DNA from: Alopecurus myosuroides
Lineage: Eukaryota > Streptophyta > Magnoliopsida > Poales > Poaceae
Reading direction: 5' to 3'
DNA length: 64,000 bases
NCBI GenBank assembly: GCA_028641055.1
Contig: CM054062.1
Coordinates: forward strand, 182,713,958-182,777,957
Both the position numbers and the translations under genes were made by a program. Under the pieces are notes generated by a model. The model saw nothing but the letters and a program-made list of their open reading frames with translations, was not told where the DNA came from and did no database searches. Below, piece after piece: positions 1-10,574 of this stretch (position 1 is the stretch's first letter; each line of letters opens with the position of its first letter).

Positions 1-897
1 ACTCTCGTGCTTCACTTATATTTGTTGAGTATTCATGCTTAGATATTTTAGTGCTTCCAGCTCTTGTTTTGCATGCATCCTTTGTTCGAAGCTATTAGCT
101 TTTGTAGTTAGGTGCTTATCATATGTGTGTTTTCATGGAAATAGGAATGCTATTGTGATAGTTGGTATAGTGGAAAAGATTGCATGGTCTTGTAGATCAC
201 TAAACTGCTTCACTTGAATCATTGATGTTGTTTTGAGATATTAATTTGCTTAATGGATAAACGGGAAGGACTAGTAAGTAAAAACTTTTAATGGTTGGTC
301 TAAGAAACTTGAAGCTGTGCCACACTTAAATTACCAGCTGATTGAAACAATGGTATATGATTGCTACGAGTGATACATTTCTGATCGGCTTTTTGTTACG
401 CGCTACGGTCGGGGTAGCTAACACTGGCTTGTCACTGCCACGGAACCTCTTGGAGTGATTTGGACTTTGTCTTGTAAGATGATTTGCTTGCTGCAATATT
501 TTAACTCGTGAGTCTATGTTGCGGTTCCTGACACTTCCACCATCCATATTCTCTAGCCTCTTCGGTTCTATGCATTGCCCTTTCTCACATTGAGAGTTGG
601 TGCAAACTTCGCCAGTACAACCAAATCCCGTGGGAGGATACATAAGACCATATATTCTTCCTCAAAACAGCCACCATACGTACCTATCATGGCATTTCCG
701 TAGCCATTCCGAGATATATTGCTGCACAACATCCACCTCCATTATGTTACTTGATGATGAGCTTCATGGTTATTTATGCATACTGCTACACTGGTAGGAG
801 CATGCAGTTGGATACATCAGAGATATTTCATTGTGAGTTATGAGTAATAAAAATTGTGATGATTCATTGTAATATAGGATGTTACCCCTACCGGTGA

Positions 898-900
<3 letters not shown>

Positions 901-936
<36 letters not shown>
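901..936. repeat. (TA)18 microsatellite
   Basis: An uninterrupted run of 18 TA dinucleotides lies in the non-coding internal region of the left gypsy element. It is likely polymorphic in length; no function is implied. Confidence 0.97.
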
Positions 937-940
<4 letters not shown>

Positions 941-1789
941 CCCAAAAAGAAAGAAATAAAAGGGCCAAAGTGAGAATAAAGAGAGAGGGGGCGCATCACT
1001 ATCCTTTATATACCACATTTGTGCTTCATGTTTAGCACCAATACTTCAATTTGGAGAGAGTTTTCATATTATCATTCATTCATAACTATGTGGGGAACTT
1101 TACATTCTAGAACTTGGCTTGTATATTCCAATGATGAGCCTCCTCAAATGAGATCTAGGTCTTTGTGAGCAAGCAAGTTGGATACACCCCCACTAGTTCC
1201 ATTGGAGAGATTTCATACACTTATAGCTCTATGTTCATCCGTTGTGTGGGAATCTCTACTCCTTGCATAGCTTCGGTGGTAAGACTTTCTCTTGTCTAAT
1301 GACCACTTTCAGCTTTGTGAGCTTTCTTCCATTGACCTTCCAAACCCCCCATAATGTTCTCCTTGCCATAACATCCCGGTGCCAGGGACCAACGTAGAAC
1401 ACTTCCTTGTTTTGATTGCGCACATATTTTAAGATTCAAGCATTGCATCGTGTGGAAAACTTGACTTGATCCTAACAGGGGTTGTGAAGATTGTTTGGCG
1501 TGCATGATATTGTTGTTCTTGAAAGCTTAAATCATCTCTAATAAACTTTGCACGGTTGATAGTCTTTTAGTATTGATTCATTAAAAGTTTTGCTTCTTTC
1601 TTCTTATTTTTTTATTCATTACTTGTTGATATCAAATATAGATCACAGCTTTAGTTCATTTGATCCTAGTTTACATGCTCTACTTTACATACTATGATCA
1701 AGATTGTGTGGTAGCATGTCACCTCGGAAATTATTTTGTTTTTTCGTTTACCTACTCGAGGACGAGTAGGAACTAAGATTGGGGATGAT

Positions 1790-3180
1790 TGATACGTCTC
1801 CAACGTATCTATAATTTCTGATGTTCCATGTTGATATTATGTCAAGTGCTACATGTTTTCCGTATGTTTTCCTACGTTTTCTTACGTTTTCCGGGCTAAC
1901 CTATTGACAAGATGCCACAGAGCCAGTTCCCTGTTTTATGTTGTTTTTAGTTTCAGAAAAGTTGTTCTGGAAATATTCTCGGAATTCGAAAATTCAAAAG
2001 CCAGAAGTCTTAGAAGTTCCAGAGGCTTCCAGAAGTCCCGAAGAGCCCCGGAGGGGGGCCACAGGGTGGCCACACTATAGGGTGGTGCGGTCCTCCCCTG
2101 GCTGCGACACCTGGTGGTGTGGGACCCCTGGCCACCCCTCCGGCATCGCCCTTTCGCCTATATATACTCCCCCGAGGGAAAACCCTAAAAGAATCGACCT
2201 TTTCCACAAAATACATCCATAGCTCCGCCGCCGCTGCCGACAAGTTTCGGGGGACAGAGCTCTGTTCTGGCACCCTGCCGGGACGGGGAAGTGCCCCCCG
2301 GAAGCCATCTCCATCGACTCCACCGCCATCTCCATCGTCGTTGTTGTCTCCTATGATGAGGAGGGAGTAGTTCTCCCCCGAGACCGAGGGCTCTACCGGT
2401 AGCTATGTGGTTCATCTCTCTCTCCCATGGTGTGATCTATATGTGATCGTGAGCTTTGTAATCTAGTTGAATAAGTAGATGTTACTCTTCATCTTGTGCT
2501 ACTCAAGTGTTTTATTAATATGAACTTTGGAGTCACCTTGTCCCGTGGTGTGAAGGTGACAGTGTGCACATCGTGTGTGTCTCCTCTATGAATTGTGGTG
2601 TTTGTCTAGTACCTTCTAGGGCGCTCATAGTAACGGCGTGGGGTTAACTAGCAATGGGAATGCTTACCTTAAGGAATGTTTTTTGCAGCCCTACGCAATG
2701 ATTAGTGTTCGTTATCCAACCGGAGAGGGTTAAGAGTAGCATAGTGAAGAGAAGATATTTAGTTATTCAATTATGTGATCATTGTTGAGAGTGTCCACTA
2801 GTGAAATTAGGATCCCTAGGGCTTGTTTCCAAGCATTGAAACACTGTTTTCCGCCTGTTCTGCTACATGTTTGCTTGCTGCCATATTTATTTCAGATTGC
2901 TATTGTTACTTATAACCATCCATATTACTCGCATTTCACTATCTTTTCGCCAAACAAGTGCACCTATATACCTAACAAGTATATTGGGTGTGTTGGGGAC
3001 ACAAGAGACTTCTTGTAGCTTAATTGCAGGGTTGCTTGAGAGGGATATCTTTGACCTCTACCTCCCTGAGTTCGATAAACCTTGGGTGATCCACTTAAGG
3101 GAAACTTGCTTTTGTTCTACAAACCTCTGCGCTTGGAGGCCCAACGATGTCTACAAGAATAGAAGCGTGCGTAGACATTA
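1790..3180 (+). repeat. 3' LTR of the left gypsy element
   Basis: The LTR opens with TGATACGTCTCCAACGTATC and closes with GTAGACATTA, where the expected terminal CA has become TA. It contains a TATA-like promoter at 2158-2167 and a GC-rich block around 2030-2400. It shares a stretch around 1900-1940 (ACCTATTGACAAGATGCC) with the minus-strand LTR at 46714-48290, so the two belong to related families, but their orientation is opposite and they are not a pair. Small open frames inside it are not genes. Confidence 0.85.
2158..2167 (+). promoter_or_regulatory. TATA-like promoter of the left LTR
   Basis: CTATATATAC lies between a GC-rich block and CCCCCGAGGG. The related LTR on the other strand has CTATATAATA at the matching place, which supports a conserved LTR promoter. 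Confidence 0.55.
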
Positions 3181-4778
3181 CCATCTTACACAAACCATGG
3201 CTAACCGAATCCTCGGGTGCCTACCAACAATCACATACCATGGAGGAGTGTCTATATTTTAAGAGAGGTGTATGCTTATGTCAACGAATGGTAAACAGAA
3301 AATACAGTACGTCACAAGGCAACTAGACTTCACAAGAGCGGCTCCCATAGAAGGACGCATCTGGGTAGAAGGTCATGCCTCTTTCTCTTTTGTTTACACA
3401 ATTATGCTTTGACTGATAAATCAGGGACAAAAGTAGTGAATATAATTTGTTGTTATTAATTTGGGGCTGGGCACCCCGCTGCCAGCTCTTCTATCATTGG
3501 ATAAGCAAGTTAATCCACTAGTCCAGGGTGTGAAAGTCCAATCAAAAAGTGAGATAAAGATTCTCTATTTACGTTCTCATGAGCTAAAGCAGGAGCACAA
3601 AACATGAGTAATTTTGAAAGTTTTAAAGGTAACAGATGAGCAATTTACTTTTGAGTGGCGGTTAATTACCACATGTAGGTAGGTATGGTGGACACAATGG
3701 GAAAAAATGATTTTTGGGAGTTGGATGCACGAATAGAGCTCATACTCAGTACAGGTGGAGGCTAGCAAAAGACTGGGAGCAACAAATCAAGAGAGTATAA
3801 GAGCCATAATCATGCATAGCGACATAAACATCATTAATCAAAGCATAAGTGGTACCACAAGTTGGAAAACTAAATGATCATAGACGCTATTCCTGACTGG
3901 TTCGTCATAAACATGGTGTGAGCATGCGCCAAGTCAACCAAATAAAACATTCAAAGGAGAACACCACACATTGATGGTTCAATATGACAAGAACAACTCA
4001 TGATTCTTTCAATGGAACATTAAACACTCTCATCTATTTGAGGTTAATCATGGTACTAAATAACCTAAAGGCTTTAAAACTAAAATAACATATAGCATGA
4101 TATGAAAAAGTTCTAGCCACAGTCTATACAAGCTTCTACTTGCACCGTTAAAAATTCTACCTCAAGCACCAGTTTCTTTTCCCAACAAGCACCATACAAA
4201 TCATGCTTTAACAAAAATTCTCTACATTCTACAGCAAGAAAACATGAGAGGACTCACATAACACTACTAAAACTAACAACTCTGAATAAGAGATGCAGTG
4301 AAAACAAGAGCTAAACAGGAATTTTTGCAGCAGCTAGAAGAAAAACTAAGAATACTAGCATAGAAAGTATTCAAACGAAAAAGCGGAGCGTGTCTCTCTC
4401 CAAAACAAAGAATGCTAGGATCCAAATATATTATTTTAGCAAGTAAAACAAAGGAAAACAAAAGAAAACAAAAGGAAAACAAACAGACGCTCCAAGTAAA
4501 CTTCATATGATGTGACCGAATAAAAATATAGTTTCGCGAGAAGTGACCTAATAGATAGTTGATGAAGAAGGGGAGGCCTTGGGCATCCCCAAGCTTAGAT
4601 GATTTAGTCTTCTAAAAATATGCTTGGATAAACCACGGGGGCATCCCCAAGCTTTGACCTTTCACTCTTCTTGATCACATATATCACCTCTTCTCTTGAC
4701 CCTTGAAAACTTCCTTCACACCACACGCAAACAATGATTCGCATCAGAGGGTCAGTGCAACAATTAAAAATCAATTGG
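3181..4778 (-). other. Non-coding internal region of the minus-strand gypsy element
   Basis: About 1.6 kb without a gene. Read on the minus strand it matches my memory of non-coding internal DNA of Triticeae Athila-type elements, including two phrases of the AAGCTTGGGGATGCCC type near 4582-4660. No domain, promoter or RNA gene is recognised. It ends on the right at the ATTGG target duplication (4774-4778) of the Angela-like insertion. Confidence 0.65.
4774..4778. other. Left target-site duplication of the Angela-like element (ATTGG)
   Basis: ATTGG directly precedes the LTR start TGAAGGG and recurs at 43921-43925 directly after the other LTR end CCCTTCA. A 5-bp duplication is the expected integrase footprint and ties the two LTRs to one insertion 39 kb long. 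Confidence 0.93.
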
Positions 4779-6432
4779 TGAAGGGAAATGCCCGAGAGGC
4801 AATAATAAAATGGTTATTATCTTATTCCTTGTTTATGATGAATGTTTATTTCTCATGCTAGAATTGTATTAACCGGAAACGTTGATACATGTGTGTTTAA
4901 TAAACAAACAATGGTTCCTAGTAAAGCCTCTCTTTTCACTAGCTTGTTGATTAATAGATGATCAAGGTTTCCTGATCATGAACATTGGATGTTGTTAATA
5001 ATGGGGTCATGTCATTAGAAGAATGATGTGATGAACATATACCCAAAGTGAATATAGCAATGCGATCAAGTCATTAGGTTTACATTGTTATATCAAACAT
5101 ACGAAGTAACTTATTCCTTAGACCATGAGATCATGTCAATCACTGATACCAGAAGGGTGCTTTGATGTCATCAAACATCACACCGTAACAGGGTGACTAT
5201 AAAGGTGCCGTTAGGTATTCGGAAAGTATTAGTTGAGGATCATGGATCAAGAGTGGGATTTGTCCATCCAATATGACGGAGAGATATACTCTGGGCCCTC
5301 TCGGTGATATCACATCAACACCGCTTGCAAGCACGTGATATGATCACAAGGATGTTATATCATGGGAACGAGAAAAGAGTACTTGTCGGTGACGAGATTG
5401 AAACAAGGTATGGTTGATACCAATGATCGAATCTCGGACAAGTAAAATATCGCGAGACAAAGGGAATTAGTCACGACGTTGATGGTTTACACAATCACGA
5501 GAGTCTTTGTTGAATATATAGGAGTCATCACGGATCTCTAGATCCCGCTGTTGATTATTGATCGGAGAGGAGTATCAATCATGTCTATCTTATTCACGAA
5601 CCGTAGGGTGACACACTTAATGTTCGATGACGCGTTTGAGAGGATACGGAATATCGAAGAATATTTTGGGCAGCACCGAAATTGTTCCTGGGAAAATTGA
5701 AGTAGTTCAAGGGGTTTTTCATCGAATGGTTGTTAATAGAATTAACAAATGATTCAAGGTGCTATATGCAAAAGTTTTTTGATAGAATTAACAAATGCTA
5801 AAACAAAGAAATAAAAAGGTTTTATTTATTTATTAAAGAAAAACTCTTGGATTTTCTAAGTGGGGTTTTAAGGGAAAATGAGTGGATGTGAGTGGGGCTT
5901 CCACTCACATGAAGAGGGAAGAGGTGGGGGAACCACCATGGCTGGACACATCCCCTCTTGGGCTGTCTCTCCCCTCTCCTATAAAAGGAGGGAGAGAGCT
6001 CTCCATCCTCCACACACTTGCCCACCTCATTCCCTCTCCACACGCTGCTCCATTCCATGGTCTCCGGCTTGGCGAAGCCCTGACCGTGGGATTCTTCACC
6101 ACCACCACACCATCGTGCTGCTAGAGTTCCGGGGGATCCTCTACTTCCGCGCTCCGTTGGATCGAGGGAACGGAGGTCGTCATCAACCGTACGTGTGACC
6201 GATCACGGAGGCACCGCCGGATTGCGGTACACATCTTCTCGCTATCGGGATCGGTGTGAGTACGACTACGCCAACAACGAGATTTGATCTCGTAGCGCTT
6301 TGTGTCTTCGAGGGTATGTGTTCTTCTTAACCCTCTCTTTGCCCGTTGCACTTCGTCTCCTAGATTAGATCTTGGCCTTTCGGGTGTCTCTCGCGTAGGA
6401 ATCTTTTTGTTTTCTATGCAACGACCCCTTCC
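4779..6432 (+). repeat. 5' LTR of the Angela-like element
   Basis: The 1654-bp LTR has terminal TGAAGGG and CCCTTCC; the latter is CCCTTCA in the other LTR. Over a sampled stretch of about 330 bp the two LTRs differ at roughly 10 places. This copy keeps about 45 bp (around 4875-4925) that the 3' LTR has lost. It holds the TATA box at 5980-5987. Open frames at 5878-6351 occur in both LTRs and are not genes. Confidence 0.93.
5980..5987 (+). promoter_or_regulatory. TATA box of the Angela-like 5' LTR
   Basis: TATAAAAG is flanked by CCCCTCTCC upstream and by a GAGAGCTCTC palindrome downstream. The same arrangement is kept in the 3' LTR at 43470-43477. BARE is known to be transcribed from LTR TATA boxes. 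Confidence 0.7.
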
Positions 6433-6433
6433 G

Positions 6434-6446
6434 TGGTACCAGAGCC
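6434..6446 (+). other. Primer-binding site of the Angela-like element
   Basis: TGGTACCAGAGCC lies one base after the 5' LTR. It differs at one position from TGGTATCAGAGC, the complement of the initiator-methionine tRNA 3' end used by copia elements. Confidence 0.8.
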
Positions 6447-7113
6447 GGATCTATGCGTAGATGATTTGTACGGGTAGAACACGTAGGTGTATGTGGGAGT
6501 TGATGATTATGTTATTACCTCCTTGATTATTTTATGATCTTAGTGGCATAGTGGGATGAAGCGGCCCGGACTAACCTTACATGTCCACGTACATGAGACT
6601 TGTTCCACAACTGACATGCAACTTGTATTGCATAAGTGGCTTGCGGGTGTCTGTTTCTCCTACTATAGTTAAGATCTAATCTACGAAGGGTTGTTAAAAA
6701 TGTGTTTATCAATGTTGTGGTTGATGTTCGTAGGTATGAACGGTTCTATCCTCGAAAGCCCTAAGCCACGTAAAATATGCAAAAATAAATTAGAAGCGTC
6801 TAACTAGTTTTTGCTGGGCATGTGATGTGATATGGTCAATGTTACAAATTTTATTATGAGATGATCTCTTTTGTAATTTTTTGATATACCGGAAGGTATC
6901 CATATGGTTGTCTTATTATTGATGGACAATCAAGATTGGGGTGCAATGGTACTTGGTACCATGCCGGTGGAATGATGGAGATCATACCATAATGCACATG
7001 ATGAAGATCAAGTGCAAGAAGGACCATATCATATCACGTTATCCTTATATTTAATCCTTTTTATGCATATTGTTTTGCTTAGATAGCGACGGTAGCATTA
7101 TAAGATGATCCCT

Positions 7114-7116
7114 CTC
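7114..7116. other. Left 3-bp target duplication of the CACTA element (CTC)
   Basis: CTC precedes the CACTA terminus. The matching triplet on the right (38038-38040) is TTC, one substitution away. CACTA elements make 3-bp duplications. Confidence 0.65.
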
Positions 7117-7147
7117 CACTACCAAATTCCGCGCGATCAGGGACGTT
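7117..7147 (+). repeat. Left terminal inverted repeat of the CACTA element
   Basis: The sequence starts CACTACCAAATTCCGCGCGA and pairs with the reverse complement of 38007-38037, with four or five mismatches in about 31 bp. Confidence 0.9.
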
Positions 7148-7419
7148 TCAATACCGTTGCGGATGGGCTCCAAACCGTCGCTAATGGCAATCCGCGACGG
7201 TTTGCTCGACGGAATAAAAACGTATCAGATCGACTGTCACGGACGATTCCGTGACGTTTATATGAACACTAAACCGTTAAGGCTATCTGAAACGTACAGC
7301 AAATCGTCGCCACCAGTTGGGCCGTCCGGACTAGGCCCGATAAGCATTAACGTTTTTATTTCGTCGCTATGAGGCGACACGTGGCAAACGAGTTTCTAAC
7401 GGCCGTTATCATAATCAGT

Positions 7420-7880
7420 TGACGTGGCCAAACGTTTAGTCACCATAAGCAAAATGTGGGAATGTTTTGTTACGTCACCAGTCTTGACCAATGAGGCGAA
7501 ACCATGTGTACCAATCGAAATACGCCACATGGAAACAAAATGGTCCCACGTTGCCTTCTTCTGGGACGAAATCGGTTCGTCCCGGGCTACCCAGCGACGC
7601 TTTTTTCCGTCGCGAGTCTCGACCAATCAGGCGAAAGCATGTGGACCAATCAAAATAGGCCACATGGAAACAAATAGCGCCACGTCGCCTTCTTCTGGGA
7701 CGAAATCTGCTCGTCAGGGCTACCCAGCGACTCTTTTTTTTCGTCGCTAAACTCGTGGCACGTGCACCAACAAAATGGTGCCACGCAACGTCTTTTCCAT
7801 GACGGTTTTTTTCCGTCTCGGATTTGGGTGATGTCATCACCGTGCCGGGGACGTTATTTTTACGTCGTTTAATCACCCAT
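7420..7880. repeat. Subterminal repeats of the CACTA element
   Basis: A unit of about 135 bp occurs about twice, with a partial third copy. Landmarks are GACCAATGAGGCGAAA at 7486 and GACCAATCAGGCGAAA at 7621, each followed by TTCTTCTGGGACGAAATC and a TTTTTCCGTCGC block. Open frames on both strands here (for example 7475-7876) follow the repeat and are not genes. Subterminal direct repeats bind transposase in characterised CACTA elements; that role is inferred here. Confidence 0.75.
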
Positions 7881-8129
7881 CACAGTAGGCCACGTGGGCT
7901 GGGCATACATCTCCACGTGTCGGTATTTGCCTTGACGAATTTTTACGTTACGTTACTATGATGTCTGTTTTGGTGCTATTTGGGTGGTTACATCATCGTT
8001 ATAATTGCAAATTGCACACAGGTAGAAAAAACCACATAACAGGCATCAAATACTTAGTTTTTCTCACAGAATATCAAACCAACATACAGAACCACAGGTT
8101 CAAGGACCACGAATCTGCGCAGCCAGCAT

Positions 8130-9890
8130 CTAAAGTAGGGCAAGTCCTTCTAGTTGAGATTTCTTTAGCGCAGCTTGTTGCTTCCGAATCTCTTCCATAT
8201 CAACTACAAAATTCAGCCTCAGTTGCTCGGATTCTGCTTTCGCCGTCCTCATATCAGCAATTGTTCTGCGCACATTCACATCAAGCTGTGGTTCAGCCTC
8301 AGACTGTGAAAGACATGATTCCACATGGACCTTCTTTGAGAAAGTATGCTTTCCACTCTTCGGCATGACAACTTCACTATCATCCTCGTCCTCAACCTCT
8401 GAAGCAGATCGAGACATCACCCTTTTCTTGCTTGCCTATCAAGCATGCAAAGAAAATAGATGAAAATTACAGATAACAAGAATGTACAGAACATAGATGA
8501 AACTAGCAAATGACAAGCATGTAAAAAATTTGATGAAAACAAGCAGATTATAGTCAAACAATGGTGTGTGTCATGAACTAGCTGATGAGAAGCATAGATG
8601 AAACAGGAGGTGTCAAGCATGTGAGGAAGATAGATGAAAATAGCAGATGACAAGCATGTACAAAAAATTGATGAAAACTAGCAGATTATAGTCAAACAAT
8701 GGTGTGTGTCATGAACTAGCTGATGAGAAGCATAGATGAAACTGCAGGTGTCAAGCATGTGAGGAAGATAGATGAAAATAACAGATGACAAGCATGTTAA
8801 ATTTTTTGATGAAAACTAGCATATTATAATCAACCAACTGTGTGTGTAATGAACTAGCAGATGAGAAGCATAGATGGAATAGCAGGTGTCAAGCATGTGA
8901 GGAAGATATATGGAAACCATGTTGAAATGACAACGACAACCTTAATTACTATAAGTGGGTTTCACGACCTTAATTAGCTTGCCAAAACTTCTTATAGTAT
9001 GGAATAGAGTAAGTAGCACAAAATATATGGCGCCACATTGATCAAACAGTTCAACACAAGATAAGAAAGTTGCACCCTAGTTGTTGCGATATCATGAAAG
9101 AATGTTGAGCTACCGGGTTAGGGAATAACCTGCAGCTCATTGTTTACGCTGGATTGTGATTGATATGACACGACTCCTTCAGTGGCATCTGATTCCTCTT
9201 CAACATCATACACAGGCATGTACTGAGATCCAGAGTCTTACTTCTTGGTCTTTGGGGGGGTATAGTAGGACATGAAAGAAAACTTGCTGGCTTTACGCCC
9301 AGTTCATGCATCTTTGCATTGTTTGCCATGATAGTTCTGGCACACTCTTCTTCAATGGGGTGTAGTGGCGATCCTAGCATGAATAAAGAACTAAAAGTAA
9401 AGTACAAATATAACGCTTCATAAGAACCTAATAAAGCATAAATAATTAAGGCACTCATCTTGTAAGAACATTCCAGTGCAAGTAATATAAATTCTGATCC
9501 TAACTAAGACCGATAGGATCACAAGCAAAGTGAAATTAAACCTAATACGTAGTATACAAGCTAGATTTCTGCAAATGAGCAAAGTTTTACCAAGCAAGAA
9601 GGCCCCCCTTCCTATTTCCGTTACAATAAACCGTTTAGAGAAATTTATTGCATCAAACATTAGCAGTATAATTAGGATAATAATGAAGCATCGAACATAT
9701 GATTAAACAGACAACCAATTTAGAAAGATTAACTGCATCGAACATAAGCAGGATAATAAGGAAGCATCAAACATACAATTAAATAGACAAAAGCAATTTA
9801 GAGAGAATAGTTGCCTGCATCTTTAGGGTCTTCTGTCTTCCTGTGTTTCTCGCCTTCAAGCTTCACTCGTTTTAGCGTGCTTGCAGACAT
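8130..9890 (-). pseudogene. CACTA-borne minus-strand gene remnant, three or more exons
   Basis: A start codon at 9890 opens a short basic exon of about 25 residues. A second exon (9373 to 9130) begins after a canonical CTAG acceptor and ends CTGCAG before a GT donor. A third exon (8435 to 8130) joins it in phase and ends in a stop. The last exon has an acidic start (EVEDEDDSE), a Lys/Ser-rich middle and a helical, charged C-terminus. A run of seven C (minus strand, about 9254-9260) shifts the frame inside exon 2, so the second half of that exon is readable only in another frame. The exon 1 donor is not canonical. I do not recognise the family with certainty; position near a CACTA end suggests a transposase-associated (TNPA- or Ptta-like) gene. 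Confidence 0.5.
8480..8915. repeat. 138-bp tandem repeat, about three copies
   Basis: The landmark GTGTGTGTCATGAACTAGC recurs at about 8564, 8702 and 8840 (the last with one change), giving a constant 138-bp period. The unit contains shorter internal repeats of the type GATGAAAATAGCAGATGACAAGCATG. It fills the intron between exons 2 and 3 of the minus-strand remnant gene. Confidence 0.85.
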
Positions 9891-10574
9891 TGACGGTGAT
9901 GTTGCGGCGAGGTTGGAGACGAGGTGGCAGATCTGGATGTACGGCGAGGTCGGTGGCGAGGTGGCTGACCGGCGAGCACGGTGTGAGGTGGAAGATAACA
10001 TACGACGAGGTTTAAGACGATGTGGCAGACAAGCGAGCACAACGGCAAGGTGGCGGATTTGGACGGCGAAAAGGTCGGTGATGTGGCAGATCTGGAGGGT
10101 GATCTCGACGGCGACAAGGGAGTTCTGGCAAGCGACCTATACGGCGAGGTGTGAGACCGAAGGAATAGAGGATCTATTTTGGGAGGACAAGGGGGAGTGG
10201 ATATTTCGAAATAGTGGCTTTCTCTTTCGGCGAGAGGGCCGATCGAGCGGATAAGGCAGCGTTTTGGAACGACTACAGAAATGCCCTCCAGGCTAAAGGT
10301 TGCCAGTTGTGTGCGGGAGGGCTAAGAATTAAATTATCCTCGCACGAAAAAATTTGGGCGGGCTGTCCTGGCGCGAATTTTTCGGAGCGACGCGAAATTT
10401 TGGCGGAACTGCGGGAAACTTTGCTAGCCGTCCGATGCTGATGGGTGGCTTACACAAATTGAGAATTTATGCAATTAGTTAGTATTAAATATTGTGAAAA
10501 AATACCGAAAGTATTTACCTAAAATCCTGGAAAGGGTCAATTATGTGGAATACTACTACATGTTGATTCGTGGC
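9891..10574. other. GC-rich upstream region of the minus-strand remnant gene
   Basis: This stretch has many short repeats of the type GGCGAGGTGGC and GTGGCAGATCTGGA between 9900 and 10160. It probably holds the promoter and 5' untranslated region of the minus-strand gene. Open frames here on both strands arise from the GC-rich repeats and are not supported as genes. Confidence 0.45.

Larger units (their letters stand above)
1..3180 (+). mobile_element. 3' part of a Ty3/gypsy LTR retrotransposon
   Basis: Bases 1-1789 are the non-coding 3' internal region of a plus-strand gypsy element and 1790-3180 is its 3' LTR. The internal part resembles long untranslated regions of Triticeae Athila-type gypsy elements that I know; no coding domain is seen in it. 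A purine-rich tract (about 1758-1788, with GAGGACGAGTAGGAACTAAG) precedes the LTR, as expected of a polypurine tract. The 5' part lies outside the window. Downstream of 3180 the sequence reads as the internal region of another gypsy element on the opposite strand, so this copy appears to have inserted there. The exact family name is uncertain. Confidence 0.8.
6433..7116 (+). other. Leader of the Angela-like element, left of the CACTA insertion
   Basis: This is untranslated leader. It contains no intact gene. It stops at CCCTCTC directly before the CACTA terminus and resumes at 38041 with ACTTAATATCAAG, so the leader was one stretch before the insertion. Confidence 0.8.

Noticed and set aside
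901..936. (TA)18 as a regulatory or replication element
   Set aside because: A simple microsatellite in non-coding retroelement DNA; nothing else supports a function.
5878..6351. Open frames in the Angela LTR (also at 43368-43688)
   Set aside because: Present in both LTRs around the TATA box and leader; they are LTR sequence, not genes.
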